A stretch of 64,000 nucleotides of DNA from Triticum aestivum (lineage: Eukaryota > Streptophyta > Magnoliopsida > Poales > Poaceae). The first letter of the stretch is position 1. Each line of letters begins with the position of its first letter. The position numbers were made by a program, and so were the translations under genes. Below the pieces are notes generated by a model. That model searched no databases, was not told the origin of the DNA, and saw only the letters and a list, made by a program, of their open reading frames with translations. Below are positions 32,600 to 43,602 of this stretch, one piece after another. Where the stretch lies: positions 704,021,622-704,085,621 of the forward strand of contig NC_057810.1 of NCBI RefSeq assembly GCF_018294505.1. The letters run 5' to 3'.

Positions 32600-33666
32600 A
32601 TACCCTCTTTCCTACGGTTCCTGTTCTAGATTTACTTTTTGAGCACATCACGAAGAGTTTTATGCCCTTTGAGGCTTTTGTATATGCCTGTGACATACAA
32701 TTCCTTCAACCCTGCATTGTCGTCAGTGATACTTGTGGTATCCTTAGATGAGGAATTTGTGACCACAGAGACAGTTGAAGTATCTGTAACAATAGAAGCA
32801 TTTGAACATTCAGGTGAAGAATTAGCAGATTCACGCTCAATGCATTTCAAGCATGGTGGAGTAAATTCTTCCTGAGCGGAACTGATCTGTTGAGCAAGCA
32901 ATGAATCGTTTTCCTTTTGAAGATCTTCATAGCTCACTTTTAACTTCTCAAGATCTTGCTTTCTTTGAAGAAATTCATAAGAAAGCTTCTCATGATCAGA
33001 TAAGAGAGTGTTATGATGACTTTGAAGATTGTCAAACTTAGACTGAAGTGTCTGAAGATTATTAGTCAGAGTCCTAGTTCAATTCAATTCCTCACCCAAC
33101 AGGTCATTGCTTTTGTCTAGCAGATTTTGAATCTTTTCCAAAGCCTTTTGTTGTTTAATAGCAAGGGAAGCAAGTTTGGTATAGCTAGGTCCAAATTCAT
33201 CACCAGATTCATCATCACTAGACTCAGAAAGGTAGCATTCAGTTACCTTGGCACCTTTTGCCATAAGGCATGGTGCAGAGGATGATGATTCTAGATTGAA
33301 AGTCATCTCCTTGAGCGATTCCTTGAAATCCTCAAACTAGGGATCACGCCGAGTTCGATGACCTTCGTAGACCTCAGAGAGTCGGTCCCAGATAAGCTTC
33401 GCATGGTTGAGATGCATGATGTTCCTGAACTGATTTTGGGACAAATAGGAGCAGATGATGTCCTTCGCCATGAGGTTAAGTAGAGTGTACTTGTGAATAT
33501 CATCAGCCTTAGCCATCTTGCATAGATTAGTAAGACCAATCTTAGTGACGGTCCACAGTTCGTTGTTCATCGCCATGAGGCGCTTCTTCATCATGGCCTT
33601 CCACTTGGGATAATCATGACCGTCAAAGATGGGGCATGCCACTTTCTTCATTACTGCAGTCGACAT
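32600..33666 (-). pseudogene. Copia copy 2 gag
   Basis: ATG at 33,666 opens MSTAVMKKVACPIFDGHDYP, intact where copy 1 is shifted, and the frame holds to about 33,337. Further pieces in other frames (33,306-33,079; 32,937-32,632) match the middle and tail of copy 1 gag. Several shifts and stops break it, and the tail region continues decayed to about 31,900. Confidence 0.75.
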
Positions 33667-33832
33667 AACTAAAACTCTAGGTGGTTAAACCAAAATCACA
33701 CAGAAAAAGAGAGTACCTTGCTCTGATACCAATTAACAGTGTGTTATATCGACTAGAGGGGGGGTTAATAGGCGATTTTTATGATGATCATGGCGTCTGC
33801 TCCTCCCTCCACCTCCACCACCACCTCCAACC

Positions 33833-36800
33833 ATGGCGTCTGCTGATCTAGGGTTCAATGGAGGGGCTTCTCCATTGGGATTTCTCCGCCGGCCTTGCGG
33901 TCACGGCTCAGGTGCGTCGTCGTTTTGGATCTTCGGTTCACTTCTCCTCCTCAGATCCAACCAAGGAATTCTTCTTGGTTGTGAATTTCTCTTCTGCATC
34001 CTTCCTGCTCAATGAGGAATCGGTTGCGGCGGCTCTACAATGCTGCATTGGTGGTCTCCCTTATGGTCTCAATGTGGTCCATTTGCACGGATGAAGATAC
34101 AAATTTTTAGTTGCTTCTAATCGAGTTGGTCACTTCATCTATGGTCTTCAGGATCGAATTTGGCCGAACTTCGTCTGTCACTTTAGCCTTTACCATCGTG
34201 ATGCTGGTGGTACTAGGGATTCATCTTTGAGTTGGCATCTTGATCAACCAATTCCAGAGGTTTTGGCTCATTCTCCCATGGCGATCAGATCTAAGCTACC
34301 ATTTACTCATAAAAGGGACTATTTGTGATGATGCTTCCATGGCGGTTCTCTTAAAATTTGGGTTTTTTAGTGTTCCTAACTGCGTGGAAGACCGACCGAA
34401 ATCCTCGTCGGCGGCGTCTTCCCGACTAGCTCCGGTGACCAGACATGATTCTCCTGGTAAGGTGCAATCCCCGGATTCTAGGGAGCATTCATTACCCACT
34501 AATTTGGCTCTTGGCGGCTTAAATTGCCCCATCAATGCTAAGGATAAGGCTGTCTCTAATCATGCTGCTTTGTCGGCTGTTTTGGCTCTCGGGGAATTCA
34601 ATGTCAACCTTAATGAGCTGCTAAATGGTTATTCTGCGTGTATCAAGGGGCGATATGAGGGTTCTAACTTCAGACATAACGAATGGAAATTGCTCCCCCA
34701 ATTCATGCTACGTCATATTCTGGATCATCATCACGCAGGAATCTCGGAGGACAAGATTGCTTCAATTTGGAAAATCCCCTCTGTCCCGACTCCTAGCTTT
34801 ATCTATGACACATTAATGATTTGCTCCATCTGCGGTGACAATGATCACTTGGCTGATAATTGCCCGAGATCCTATCGCTCTATTTGTTTTGATAGACCAT
34901 GCACGTGCACGTGTACTTCTCTAGTGCCAGCTCGAGCTTATGCATGGGCCTGTTATTCTTGTGGTTACTCAGCCCATGCTTTCTTTGACTGCCCGACCCG
35001 ATCTCGATGCTCTGTCTGTGGCTGGCTGGGCCATTTAAAAAGCAGATGTACTCTCCCCCATGTGCCTTGTTTGTGTTGGAGGCCCAAGATCTCGGCCTCG
35101 GGTGCTCCTGCGGATCCTGATCCATTAATTATCCCTAATAATTCTTATCCCAGCAGGGCATTGCAAATTGATTCTAATGATACTCAAGTTTGTGGCTTAC
35201 CTCATAATATTGATTTATAGCCTATTAACCACGAAAGAGATTGATCTCTGGAAGGAAAGAGGATGAGGAGGGATTCTGGCTCTACCATCTACGAGAATCC
35301 GTGTTTAACAATAAATGGAAAGTCTAATAAAGACCCCCTGCTATCAAGGCTACGATGACCGCCCGATGCTCATCGTGTGGTTTGCACGGACACATGGTGG
35401 CCGATTGCCAAAAGAGGGTGCATGTTGATCGAGGAGTCTAGGTACCCAAGTCATCCACCCCCACTGCCGATACGCATTCTGCCTCGCACTCTGCACCAAC
35501 CTCTGCACCAGCCTCTGCTCCTCCGCTCTCCATAGTCATGGCGAATTTCCCCCTCAATGTCATCCCGTACCTACCCGAAGGGATGATGATCGAGCTTGGG
35601 CCGCTGGATCGGATGGTTCACGATGATATGGTGGTCAGCCCGGTGCCTCCTCTGCGCCATGATTTCCTGGCCATTGCGGAGGCAAATCGCTTCGTCCCTC
35701 ATCACCACAAGGCACAGCTGCGCCACACAGTGGAAGGTTTGCTCCATGAATCCTAGTTCTTCCCTACTGAAGTAGATGATCATCCTCTTGGCATTGCAAT
35801 CTTTGGATTTGTGGACTCCTTGGTCCGGGATGCAGTAGTTGGTATAACTTTTGAACTAGATGAGGGAAATGATGTTGACTTTCACCCTGAATGGGGAGTT
35901 TGGCCTCCACCACCACCGCAAGCTCCACCAGTGCTCTATAACTTTCAGGAATGGTTAGCTGGGGAAGAGCTTCAGGTAAACGATGGAATTGTTCCCCCAA
36001 ACAACCTCCAAGATAGCCCTACATCTGCATGGAAGGACTCAATCTCTATGTATGGTAGTTCAGAATCCAGTGCCACTATTTCTGATTCCTATGTGCTGGT
36101 ACCCGTCACATTGATGAATCAGTTCTAGCCTCAGGAAGCATCTAGTTCTGCAAACCAAGCACTGACCAACACTACTGCTTGCCCTCAGCCCGCCAACTCT
36201 TTGGAAATCTCCCTCACAGTGTCAGCTACTCGGATGCACTTAAGCATGGAAGCTCAAGGTAATTTCGTTCCAGCCATGATACTGAATGAATGTGTGCCAA
36301 AGCTGTTGTTATGCCCATAATTGCCTCTTACGGCCCTTGGAACTCCAATTATGGTTTCAGACACAAAAGTGTGGCTCTCAACTTCACTGTCTCTGAGAAT
36401 GATGGTATCTTTGACTGTCACTTCTGCCACTCAAATGATCACACAACATGACAGTTCTTCTGCCTTGACTGAAAATTTTCCTGACGCAGCCAATTGGGAT
36501 TTATGTCTGAACAATGTCGAGCCTGCTAGTAACATAATGACTGAACCGACTCCCACCTGCATAGTGCATTTACTGGAGTACGCACCTGTCACCGAAACAA
36601 TGCAGGAGGATCAGCCGATTACTATCACTGATATAGCTGATGAGGTTATGATGCCGGACCAACTGGACACTACTGACACTGCACACTCTGATGATGCAAC
36701 AGCTGCTCTCAAGCGCAAGGGGAAGGCGGTGGCGCCTGAAAGTTCTGTCTCTCTGCGTCGTATTGCTTGCTCCAATAAGTATGGTGGCTTTCGCATCCAT

Positions 36801-37019
36801 CCGGTATCTAACACCAAGATGAAGGTCTCCAAGGTTAAGCCTAGAATTGTGCCAGCTGCTGTGAGGATCAGTGACAATGTTGAAGAACAGATCCCCCACC
36901 AACTCATGTCAATGTTATTCAGTAGATTGGCACCCAACTTGTGTGTTATCCTCGCTGGTGAGCTCTCTAATGATGCTCTCATGGCTCCTCTGGAGGAGGA
37001 GAAAGAAGCCTCCACTTAA
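33833..37019 (+). pseudogene. LINE A ORF1 (RNA-binding, zinc knuckles), broken
   Basis: The frame opens at an ATG near 33,833 and changes register several times. The best-kept part (34,240-35,220) contains three Cys/His knuckles (CSICGDNDHLADNC, CYSCGYSAHAFFDC, CSVCGWLGHLKSRC). A fourth (CSSCGLHGHMVADC) follows a break at about 35,365. Further right, a frame (36,321-37,019) ends with a basic segment and SVSLRRIACSNKYGGFRIHP, typical of the ORF1 C terminus. It would bind LINE RNA in the nucleoprotein particle. Confidence 0.75.
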
Positions 37020-37040
37020 TATTTTATCCTCTTTTGCTTA

Positions 37041-37700
37041 ATGCCTTCGTTAGTGAACTGGAACGTTTTATGTTGGAATGTTCGTGGGTTAAACTCAGAC
37101 GATAAGCAGTTAGTGCTCTCAAATGCTATCAGGTCTAGTGGTTGCGCTGTCGTGTGTCTGCAGGAAATGAAAAAGACCTCTTTTGATCTACCTTTTGTTA
37201 AATCTTGTTCCCCGCGAAACTTTGATCAATTTGCTTTTGTTGCCTCGCGTGGGCCCTCTGGTGGTATTGCCACAATTTGGAACAGTTCGATCTTCTCGGC
37301 TATTACCTTATTCTCTGAAGATTTTGCACTTGTCACTAGGTTTACTTCAACACAGTCTGCACAGCATTGGACACTGGTCAATATTTATGGGCCCTGCCAA
37401 GGAGAACAACGTCAAAAATTCATTCAATGGCTATTCGATATTGATATCTCTTCTCATGAGGATTGGTTATTTGTGGGTGATTCTAACTTCATTCATGCAC
37501 CTGATAATCGTAACAAACCCGGGGGCAATGTTAATGATATGATAACCTTCAATGATTTCATAAGATCACAAACTCTTATTGAGTTGCCAATTAAATGTCG
37601 TTCTTTCACATGGAGCAATATGCAGGTAGATCCCCTCCTCGAACAATTAGATTGGTTTTTCACCAGTCTAGACAACCACATATCCCCAAAACCATGCCCT
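37041..37700 (+). pseudogene. LINE A ORF2, endonuclease domain only
   Basis: MPSLVNWNVLCWNVRGLNSD opens the AP-endonuclease-like domain. It has the Asn of WNVRG, the Glu of LQEMK, the Tyr of IYGPC and the Asp of VGDSNF, so most catalytic positions are kept, and it is open to the end. LDWFF marks the late part of the domain. After about 37,700 the sequence is not LINE but SINA-like, in another frame. The open frame continues to 38,090 by chance. Confidence 0.85.
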
Positions 37701-37704
37701 CTGG

Positions 37705-38193
37705 TGTCCGCTCACGCCCTGCAAATGCCCCATGCCCGTCTGCGGCTACGAAGGCCCGCTGACGGCGCTTTACCACCACATCAGCACCGCGCATCCCATG
37801 CCCGTGCACAGGCTCCAGTACGACAAGGTGCTCCAGCTGCAAGTGCCACTGTCGGGGCCACATCTCTTGCTGTTCGCGGAGGAGGACAATCGCGCTTTTT
37901 TCTTGGTCGGCAGCGTGCTCGACATCGGTGCGCCTATCGCCGTGTCGGTTATCTGCATCAGAGCGGGGGCGTCCCCACTGCCGCACTACGTGGCCAAGCT
38001 GTGGGCGAACAGCCCGCCTGGGGATCCCAAAGGCACGACCAACGCCATCAAGGTGGAAATGGAGGTGACAAGAAGCAAGGATCCCGGTGACGACGCCGTG
38101 CAGGAGCTAACCTTCTTCATAGTTCCGCCCAAGCTGCTGGCTAGGGCTAAGCTGGTGTCCCTCCACATTCAGATTGACAAGCTCACGTCCTAA
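37705..38193 (+). pseudogene. SINA-type E3 ubiquitin ligase gene, 3' half
   Basis: One frame runs from about 37,696 to the stop at 38,193. It reads as the SIAH-type zinc finger (CPLTPCKCPMPVCGYEG, then YHHISTAH) and the following substrate-binding region (KVLQLQVPLSGPHLLLFAEE, VLDIGAPIAVSVICIRAG, ...SLHIQIDKLTS). Full proteins of this kind bring substrates to ubiquitin transfer through an N-terminal RING finger. The RING part is absent here, replaced by LINE A endonuclease sequence. The remaining part has no stop and looks well kept. Expression would need a new promoter. It is most likely a resident gene that lost its 5' half. Confidence 0.85.
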
Positions 38194-38387
38194 ATGTTTC
38201 TACAGTGCCTTCTGTTTATCTTAGTAATATGCAAATATAGGGATTAGCTCGGTCTACTTTAGCTTAAGAAATGGTGGGTTTTGATGGTGATGCAGCAATT
38301 ACTTCGACATTAGATCAGTAATTTCCAACAGTCTAATGGATATTTTGTGTCTATTGGATATAAAGTTCCTTTGGGTAAGAAGTATTA
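38194..38387 (+). other. Probable former 3' untranslated region of the SINA-like gene
   Basis: AT-rich, no frame, directly after the stop and before the MITEs. I see no clear poly(A) signal that I would mark. Confidence 0.35.
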
Positions 38388-38606
38388 CTTGTCATCAAAA
38401 TGGATAAACGGAGATGTATGTAGATGTAGTTTAGTTCTAGATACGTCCCTTTTTATCCATTTTGATGACAAGCACTCCCTTTGTTCCACAATACATGCCT
38501 TCCATTTGTCAAAATATAGATGTATCTAGACATGTTTTAGTATATAGGTACATCCATTTTTGGACAAATGGAAGTCAAGTAGAGTAGTATTTTGGAACGG
38601 AGGGAG
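38388..38606. mobile_element. Two joined Stowaway-type MITEs
   Basis: 38,388-38,472 is a fold-back core (TTGTCATCAAAATGGATAAA against TTTATCCATTTTGATGACAA) lacking its outer ends. 38,475-38,606 begins ACTCCCTTTGTTCCA and ends TGGAACGGAGGGAG, followed by TA; the left TA seems changed to CA. The second probably inserted into or replaced the right end of the first. Confidence 0.7.
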
Positions 38607-38608
38607 TA

Positions 38609-39510
38609 TATGCTTGTTTGTTCAAGAAGTGTTTCATACTTGTGCGAGTTGACGCGACACATGAAAGTAGTACTACTACTAGTAGTACTCCCTCCGACCC
38701 TAATTTCTCTGCGCATAAGTCAAGGCGCAGATACCAAGCAGGGCCTGGTTGTGTTGGACAACTCACTGGACTGCGCACCAGGCAGATGAAGCTTGTGTCG
38801 TGTTGGTGTCGTGTGCAGCCCGCACATTAACCAAAACCTCGCACCTCCAGCTTAATTAGCATCCGCGTTTTAAACTTCTCAAGCTCAAGGCCAAGGAGCA
38901 ACGTGAATCCTATGATAGAGCCAATCGGATGGTTGAGAACACTACAATTCGTAGCTACAGATGCGTGTGTGACTCCCAGAGGCAGAGGCCAGGGGTCATC
39001 ATCCTCCTTTTCGAGAAAAAACAAATGCGTGTGTGAGAGGACGAGTGTGTGCGTGCACCTCTTCTCTTCATGTATAACATACTAAACTTAGAGTACAAGT
39101 GTATGTGGGTTGCATCGACCTAGGGAGCTAGAGATGGTGCGTGCGAGAAGTCCCGAGGGATACGTTTAATGCGTCTGAAAAAAAGACTAGCCTATAGCTC
39201 GCCACGCGGCTATTCCTGTCAAACGCCCCAACAACTGTAAGATATGAATCCAACGGTGCCAGTTATTGCACGTACACAGCAGTAGAAAAAGAACTACCAT
39301 AGCATATGCTACACCACGACCGAGAACACGTGCCCACGTTACGCCATCCGGGAATAGTGCCGCACTTCGAAACTAGAACCGTCAATAAATTTTGAGCTTG
39401 CGTCTCGTCACATTCCAAATTACTACTACTACCACGCTATATTGAATTGCAAATCTCTTCACAACGATCACAACCTAAACGTTTTCCCACTAAGGAGCGT
39501 ATTAGTACTC
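38609..39510. other. Low-copy DNA, no gene supported
   Basis: A one-sided Stowaway end (TACTCCCTCCGACC, about 38,685) is the only element mark. The rest has no coding pattern. It may hold the upstream control region of the coiled-coil pseudogene. Confidence 0.4.
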
Positions 39511-39513
39511 GGT

Positions 39514-39520
39514 TATAAAT
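39514..39520 (+). promoter_or_regulatory. TATA box before the coiled-coil pseudogene
   Basis: TATAAAT, 97 bp before the ATG at 39,611. The leader between them is C/A-rich (CTCCTCAACTCCTCAACCAC), as in real plant 5' ends. Confidence 0.55.
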
Positions 39521-39610
39521 ACTACTATGCCAAGATGACTGCACATTCCTCCTCAACTCCTCAACCACAAAAACAAACAAGTCATTCAACATCCTTCCCT
39601 TGCGTCTGCC

Positions 39611-40237
39611 ATGGCTAGCGTGAGTTCTGGGTTGAGAGATTACCACCAGGGAGAGGCGAGCATGGAAGTGGAAGCACGAGAGATGTCACGCCTTGCCACA
39701 AAAGCAACCGACATGTCCCGCCGCACGCAAGTAGCAGCACAGAGGTCCTACCGCGCCGCCGAAGCAGAATGGAGGTCCCGCTGCACCGTCGATGCAGCAG
39801 ACTAGTCCGGCCATGCCACGGAAGCAGCAGAGATGTCCCGCCGTGCCGCGGCGGCCTAGGAAAATTTCTCGCGGGCAGGCGACGACTCTTATAGGCGCAT
39901 GCATGTGATCGTCCATAAGCGGATGGATCAGATGTCCGGCTGTGCAAGGTTGCAGGACCACATGAAAGCCTCATTTGAACAAGCTACCGACGTCATCTGG
40001 CAACTAAGGGAGGGAAATGAGAGGCTCCAGGCCGAGCGCGACCTGCTGAGGGCGAAGATTATCCGAAGTGGAGACCAGTGCGTTGTTGAAGAGCACAAGC
40101 GTCATCGTCAAGAAACTTATGGACGAGAATGACATGCTCCGCGTCGAGCACCAAAGGATGGTGGAGGAATCCGTGGATGCTCTCAAGCAGCATCTTGAGG
40201 ACACGAAAGAGCTCATCGCCGCTCGCTGTGGAGTCTA
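39611..40237 (+). pseudogene. Coiled-coil protein pseudogene of unknown family
   Basis: ATG at 39,611 in a GCCATGGCT context begins MASVSSGLRDYHQGEASMEV, followed by repeated Ala/Arg helices (REMSRLATKA, ATEAAEMSRRAA). TAG stops stand at 39,803-39,805 and about 39,857, but the same frame continues through both as a long helix (QLREGNERLQAERDLLRAK). Near 40,075 it shifts to another frame that goes on as coiled coil (NDMLRVEHQRMVEESVDALK) and ends at about 40,237. I do not recognise it. The continuing heptad pattern across the lesions shows a once-functional protein of about 200 residues, and the promoter still looks good. Confidence 0.6.
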
Positions 40238-40755
40238 GTTCCCGCGGCCTGCAGCAACGCATCAAGAAAGTAGAGACCAGTGAGCCAGATCCTTGTCTTC
40301 CTTCTACTTTTGCCCTTGTGTATTTCAGGCGTAGCCACATGTGGCTTTTTAAATTATCTTCCTAATTATGAAAGACAATTATTATCCACTGTCGTCGTCC
40401 TTATATATTCATCAGTCTTGCTATAAGTCGCAGTAGATGCTATATAGGTCCGTCGGATCTTACATCAAGATCCGTGCTTTCAAATTTTCTTTTTTATCTC
40501 TTAAATCTCATTCGAGTGAGACATAGCCACACCATTAAACAGAGGCTCGGGTGCCATTAATGGAGACCTTGGGAGAGAGGTGGACGGCAGATGGAGGTCA
40601 AAGGGCTCTCCTCCCGATAAGCACGCGCAGGGGTCTGATCGCACGCTTCTCGTACTCAAATAGCTACCCTGCATGGCGCCTCCTAGCTAATAAAAAAAGG
40701 GGACGCGCGGCGGCACGTAAATGGTAGTAAATAGAATGCCCACGGTTATTAAAGA
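40238..40755. other. Downstream of the coiled-coil pseudogene, no gene seen
   Basis: AT-rich then mixed sequence with no open frame or element end; it stops at the truncated left edge of the gypsy element. Confidence 0.4.
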
Positions 40756-40796
40756 GCTCAACTATGACTTCAAAGATGCTCAACTATGACTTCAAA
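40756..40796 (+). repeat. 19-bp direct duplication at the gypsy break point
   Basis: GCTCAACTATGACTTCAAA occurs at 40,756-40,774 and again at 40,778-40,796 with GAT between. Only the second copy runs on into gypsy pol. This looks like a template-slip or fill-in mark of the break that removed the rest of the element. Confidence 0.8.
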
Positions 40797-41202
40797 CTTG
40801 CTGGTGAGAAGAGGTTGTTTGACATTAGCTCACTTGATGAATGGAGAACCCAAGCCTATGAGAATGCCAAGCTGTTCAAAGAAAAAGTCAAGCGCTGGCA
40901 TGACAAAAGAATACAAAAGCGAGAATTTAATGTAGGTGATTATGTGTTATTATTCAACTCCCGTTTAAGATTTTTTGCAGGAAAGGGAAGGTCCTTACGT
41001 TATCGAGGAGGTCCCTCGTTCCGGTGCCATAAAAATCAACAACTTTGAAGGCACAAGTCCGAGGGTGGTGAATGGTAAAAGAATCAAACATTATATCTCA
41101 GGTAATCATATCAATGTTGAAACTAATATTATTGAGACCGTAACCCCGGAGGAATACATAAGGGACACTTTCCAGAATGTTTCAGACTCCGAAAAGGAAT
41201 AG
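40775..41202 (+). pseudogene. Gypsy pol, integrase C-terminal end
   Basis: The frame reads LAGEKRLFDISSLDEWRTQA, then RWHDKRIQKREFNVGDYVLL and NSRLRFFAGK, the usual end of integrase in plant gypsy elements. At about 40,980 a short loss shifts the frame; the other register continues EGPYVIEEV, INNFEGTSPRVVNGKRIKHY to the stop at 41,202. No catalytic residues are in the remaining part. Confidence 0.8.
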
Positions 41203-41530
41203 GTATGTGTTACGGTAAGTAAACCGACTCCAAAACAATTCTAATGGCAATGTTCCTCTATTTTGGAATATTTAAGAATTTTGGAAAGAAAGAAGTAATC
41301 CAGGTAGGACACGAGGCCTCCACGAGGGTGGAGGGCGCGCCCACCCTTCCTGGGTGCGCCCCCCTATCTCGTGGCCACCTCGTGTGCCTCCTGGACTCTG
41401 TTTTCTTGCACGTTACATATTTTGGTCGGTAAAAATTCATTATATAATCTCCCAAAGGCTTTGACCACCGTATCACGCAAATATCCTCTGTTTTCGTTTC
41501 GAGCTATTTCTGTTACGGATCTAGAGCATC

Positions 41531-42046
41531 ATGACGTCTCCAAGCGCTCCCAAGTACAAGTTTTTCGAGATGGTTATCAACCCCTATCTCGCGAAGGTGC
41601 TGCAACACCCTCAAACCATTGAGATGCGTGAGGGGCTGCTGCGCATCCGCGATGTGGAGGGACCAAGGCGTACCGGAAGCGTGGAGACAAAGCTCGAAGC
41701 CATGGAGCAACAAGTTTTCAAGTGTCAAGGGATGGTGGAGCATGGACTCAATGCCAACGAGATGATGATCACGGAGTTCACCAACAACCACAAGCTGGAT
41801 GCCAAGATCATTGGGGAGACCATCTTTAAGCTTCAAGAGAAAATCGAGCACCTCCAAGCCCAGATCTATGACCTGCAAAACCAAAACTGTGAGTATGAAT
41901 ATAGATTCAAGAGGATGAGTTTGGCTACAGATTTGAGGATCCCGAAGACTCGATCATCCTTCTATGATGGTGAGCCTATGCCTTGGAAGATGGACGACAA
42001 GCCTATATCATCAACAACTCCTACTTCACCACCTCCGAGGACATAA
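41531..42046 (+). CDS. Extra gypsy ORF in the env position, 171 residues, intact
   Basis: ATG at 41,531 opens MTSPSAPKYKFFEMVINPYL. Residues about 50-130 form a coiled coil (TKLEAMEQQVF, FKLQEKIEHLQAQIYDLQNQ). The tail is short and Pro/Ser/Thr-rich. No signal peptide or membrane segment is visible, so an envelope role is not supported by the sequence. The frame is free of stops although pol next to it is broken. A related ORF is common in this gypsy group; its role is unknown to me. Confidence 0.6.
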   Translation: MTSPSAPKYKFFEMVINPYLAKVLQHPQTIEMREGLLRIRDVEGPRRTGSVETKLEAMEQQVFKCQGMVEHGLNANEMMITEFTNNHKLDAKIIGETIFKLQEKIEHLQAQIYDLQNQNCEYEYRFKRMSLATDLRIPKTRSSFYDGEPMPWKMDDKPISSTTPTSPPPRT

Positions 42047-43602
42047 TCACATGGGTATGGGCACTCCCCTTGGCAACTGCCAAGCTTGGGGGAGGTGCCC
42101 CGGTATCGTATCAGCATCACACTCCTATCTTTACCGTTTTACTTAGTTCGATCCTTTTAGTAGTATCTTGATCTAGTAGATTGAAGTTTTGGTATCAAGT
42201 AGTTTTGACTTTTGCTTTGTGATCTCTTTATGTAATCGAGTCCGTGAGCTATCTATAATAAAGATTAGTGTTGAGTCAAGGGCTTTGGTATCTTACTATG
42301 ATATTGAGGAAGTAGAAAGAATAAAAAGAATAAAAGAATTCATATTGATCTTATGGATAGTAATAACTTCACATATAAAAAGTATGAGGCATAAAAGTTG
42401 TTGAGAGTTGACAAACGTAGTTTTGGTCATCGTTGCAATTAATAGGAAGTAATAAGGAAAGAGAGGTTCTCACATACAAATATACAATCTTGGTCATATT
42501 TTATGATTGTGAGCACTCATTAAGTATGACATGCTAGAAGAGTTGATGTTGGACAAGGAAGACAATGCAATGGTTTATGTTTTCTCACATCTCAGTTAAA
42601 GTATATTGTCATTGATCTTCCCAACATGTTGAGCTTGCCTTTCCCCCTCATGCTAGCCAAATTCCTTGCACCAAGTAGACATACTACTTGTGCTTCCAAA
42701 TATCCTTAAACCCAGTTTTGGCATGAGAGTCCACCATACCTACCTATGGATTGAGTAAGATCCTTCAAGTAAGTTGTCATGTTGCAAGCAATAAAAAATG
42801 CTCTCTAAATATGTATGACTTATTAGTGCGGAGAAAATAAGCTTTATATGATCGTGTGATATGGAAGTAATAAAAGCGACAGACTGCATAATAAAGGTTC
42901 ATATCACAAGTGGCAATATAAAGTGACATTCTTTTGCATTAAGATTTTGTGCATCCAATCCTAAAAGCACATGACAACCTCTGCTTCCATCTGCGAAGGG
43001 CCTATCTTTTACTTTATGTTTTTACTTTATGCTTGAGTCAAGGTGATCTTCACCTTTCCCTTTTTCATTTTATCCTTTGGCAAGCTCCTCGTGTTTGAAA
43101 GACCCCGATATATATATCCAATTGTATGTAAGTTAGCATGAATTATTATTGTTGACATCACCCAAAGGTGAATACGTTGGGAGGCAACACAATAAGCCCC
43201 TATCTTTCTCAGTGTCCGATTGAAACTCCATAACCACAAGTATTGCGTGAGTGTTAGCAATTGTAGAAGACTATATGATGGTTGAGTATGTGGACTTGCT
43301 GAAAAGCTCTATTTTTGACTCTTTCCGATGTTATAATAAATTGCAATTGCTTCAATGACTGAGATTATAGTTTGTTAGTCCCCAATGAAGTTTTTGAACC
43401 ATACTTGACACTGTGAATTGATTGTTACTTGAGCATAAGAAATCATATGACAAAATCTATATATGTTGTTGTTATAAGAATGATCATGATGCCCTCATGT
43501 CCGTATTTTATTTTTATCAACACCTCTATCTCTAAACATGTGGACATATTTTTCGATTTCGGCTTTCGCTTGAGGACAAGCGGGGTCTAAGCTTGGGGGA
43601 GT
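42047..43602 (+). other. Long untranslated stretch before the 3' LTR, ending in the polypurine tract
   Basis: AT-rich, no coding frame. It closes with CTTGGGGGAGT directly before the LTR, the expected primer for plus-strand synthesis. Confidence 0.65.

Larger units (their letters stand above)
28588..33783 (-). mobile_element. Copia retrotransposon, copy 2, same family as copy 1, inverted
   Basis: Reading leftwards: a roughly 40-bp LTR stub (about 33,741-33,783), primer site TTGGTATCAGAGC, gag from 33,666, protease, integrase, reverse transcriptase and RNase H, then 3' untranslated DNA to about 28,588. The LTR is cut by LINE A and the 3' LTR is gone. About 390 bp before the active-site part of reverse transcriptase are deleted near 30,150-30,180. 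Copies 1 and 2 point in opposite directions. Confidence 0.85.
33784..37705 (+). mobile_element. LINE A (L1 clade), 5' part only
   Basis: ORF1 region, then the start of ORF2 with the endonuclease, after which the LINE stops abruptly; no reverse transcriptase and no poly(A). Its left end abuts an LTR stub of copia copy 2. Plant LINEs are usually truncated at the 5' end, so loss of the 3' end points to a later rearrangement. It is related to LINE B in both ORFs. Confidence 0.85.

Noticed and set aside
37041..38090. One 349-codon open frame across the LINE A-SINA join
   Set aside because: After about 37,700 it reads the SINA segment in the wrong frame (Arg/Ala-rich), so it is not a natural fusion protein.
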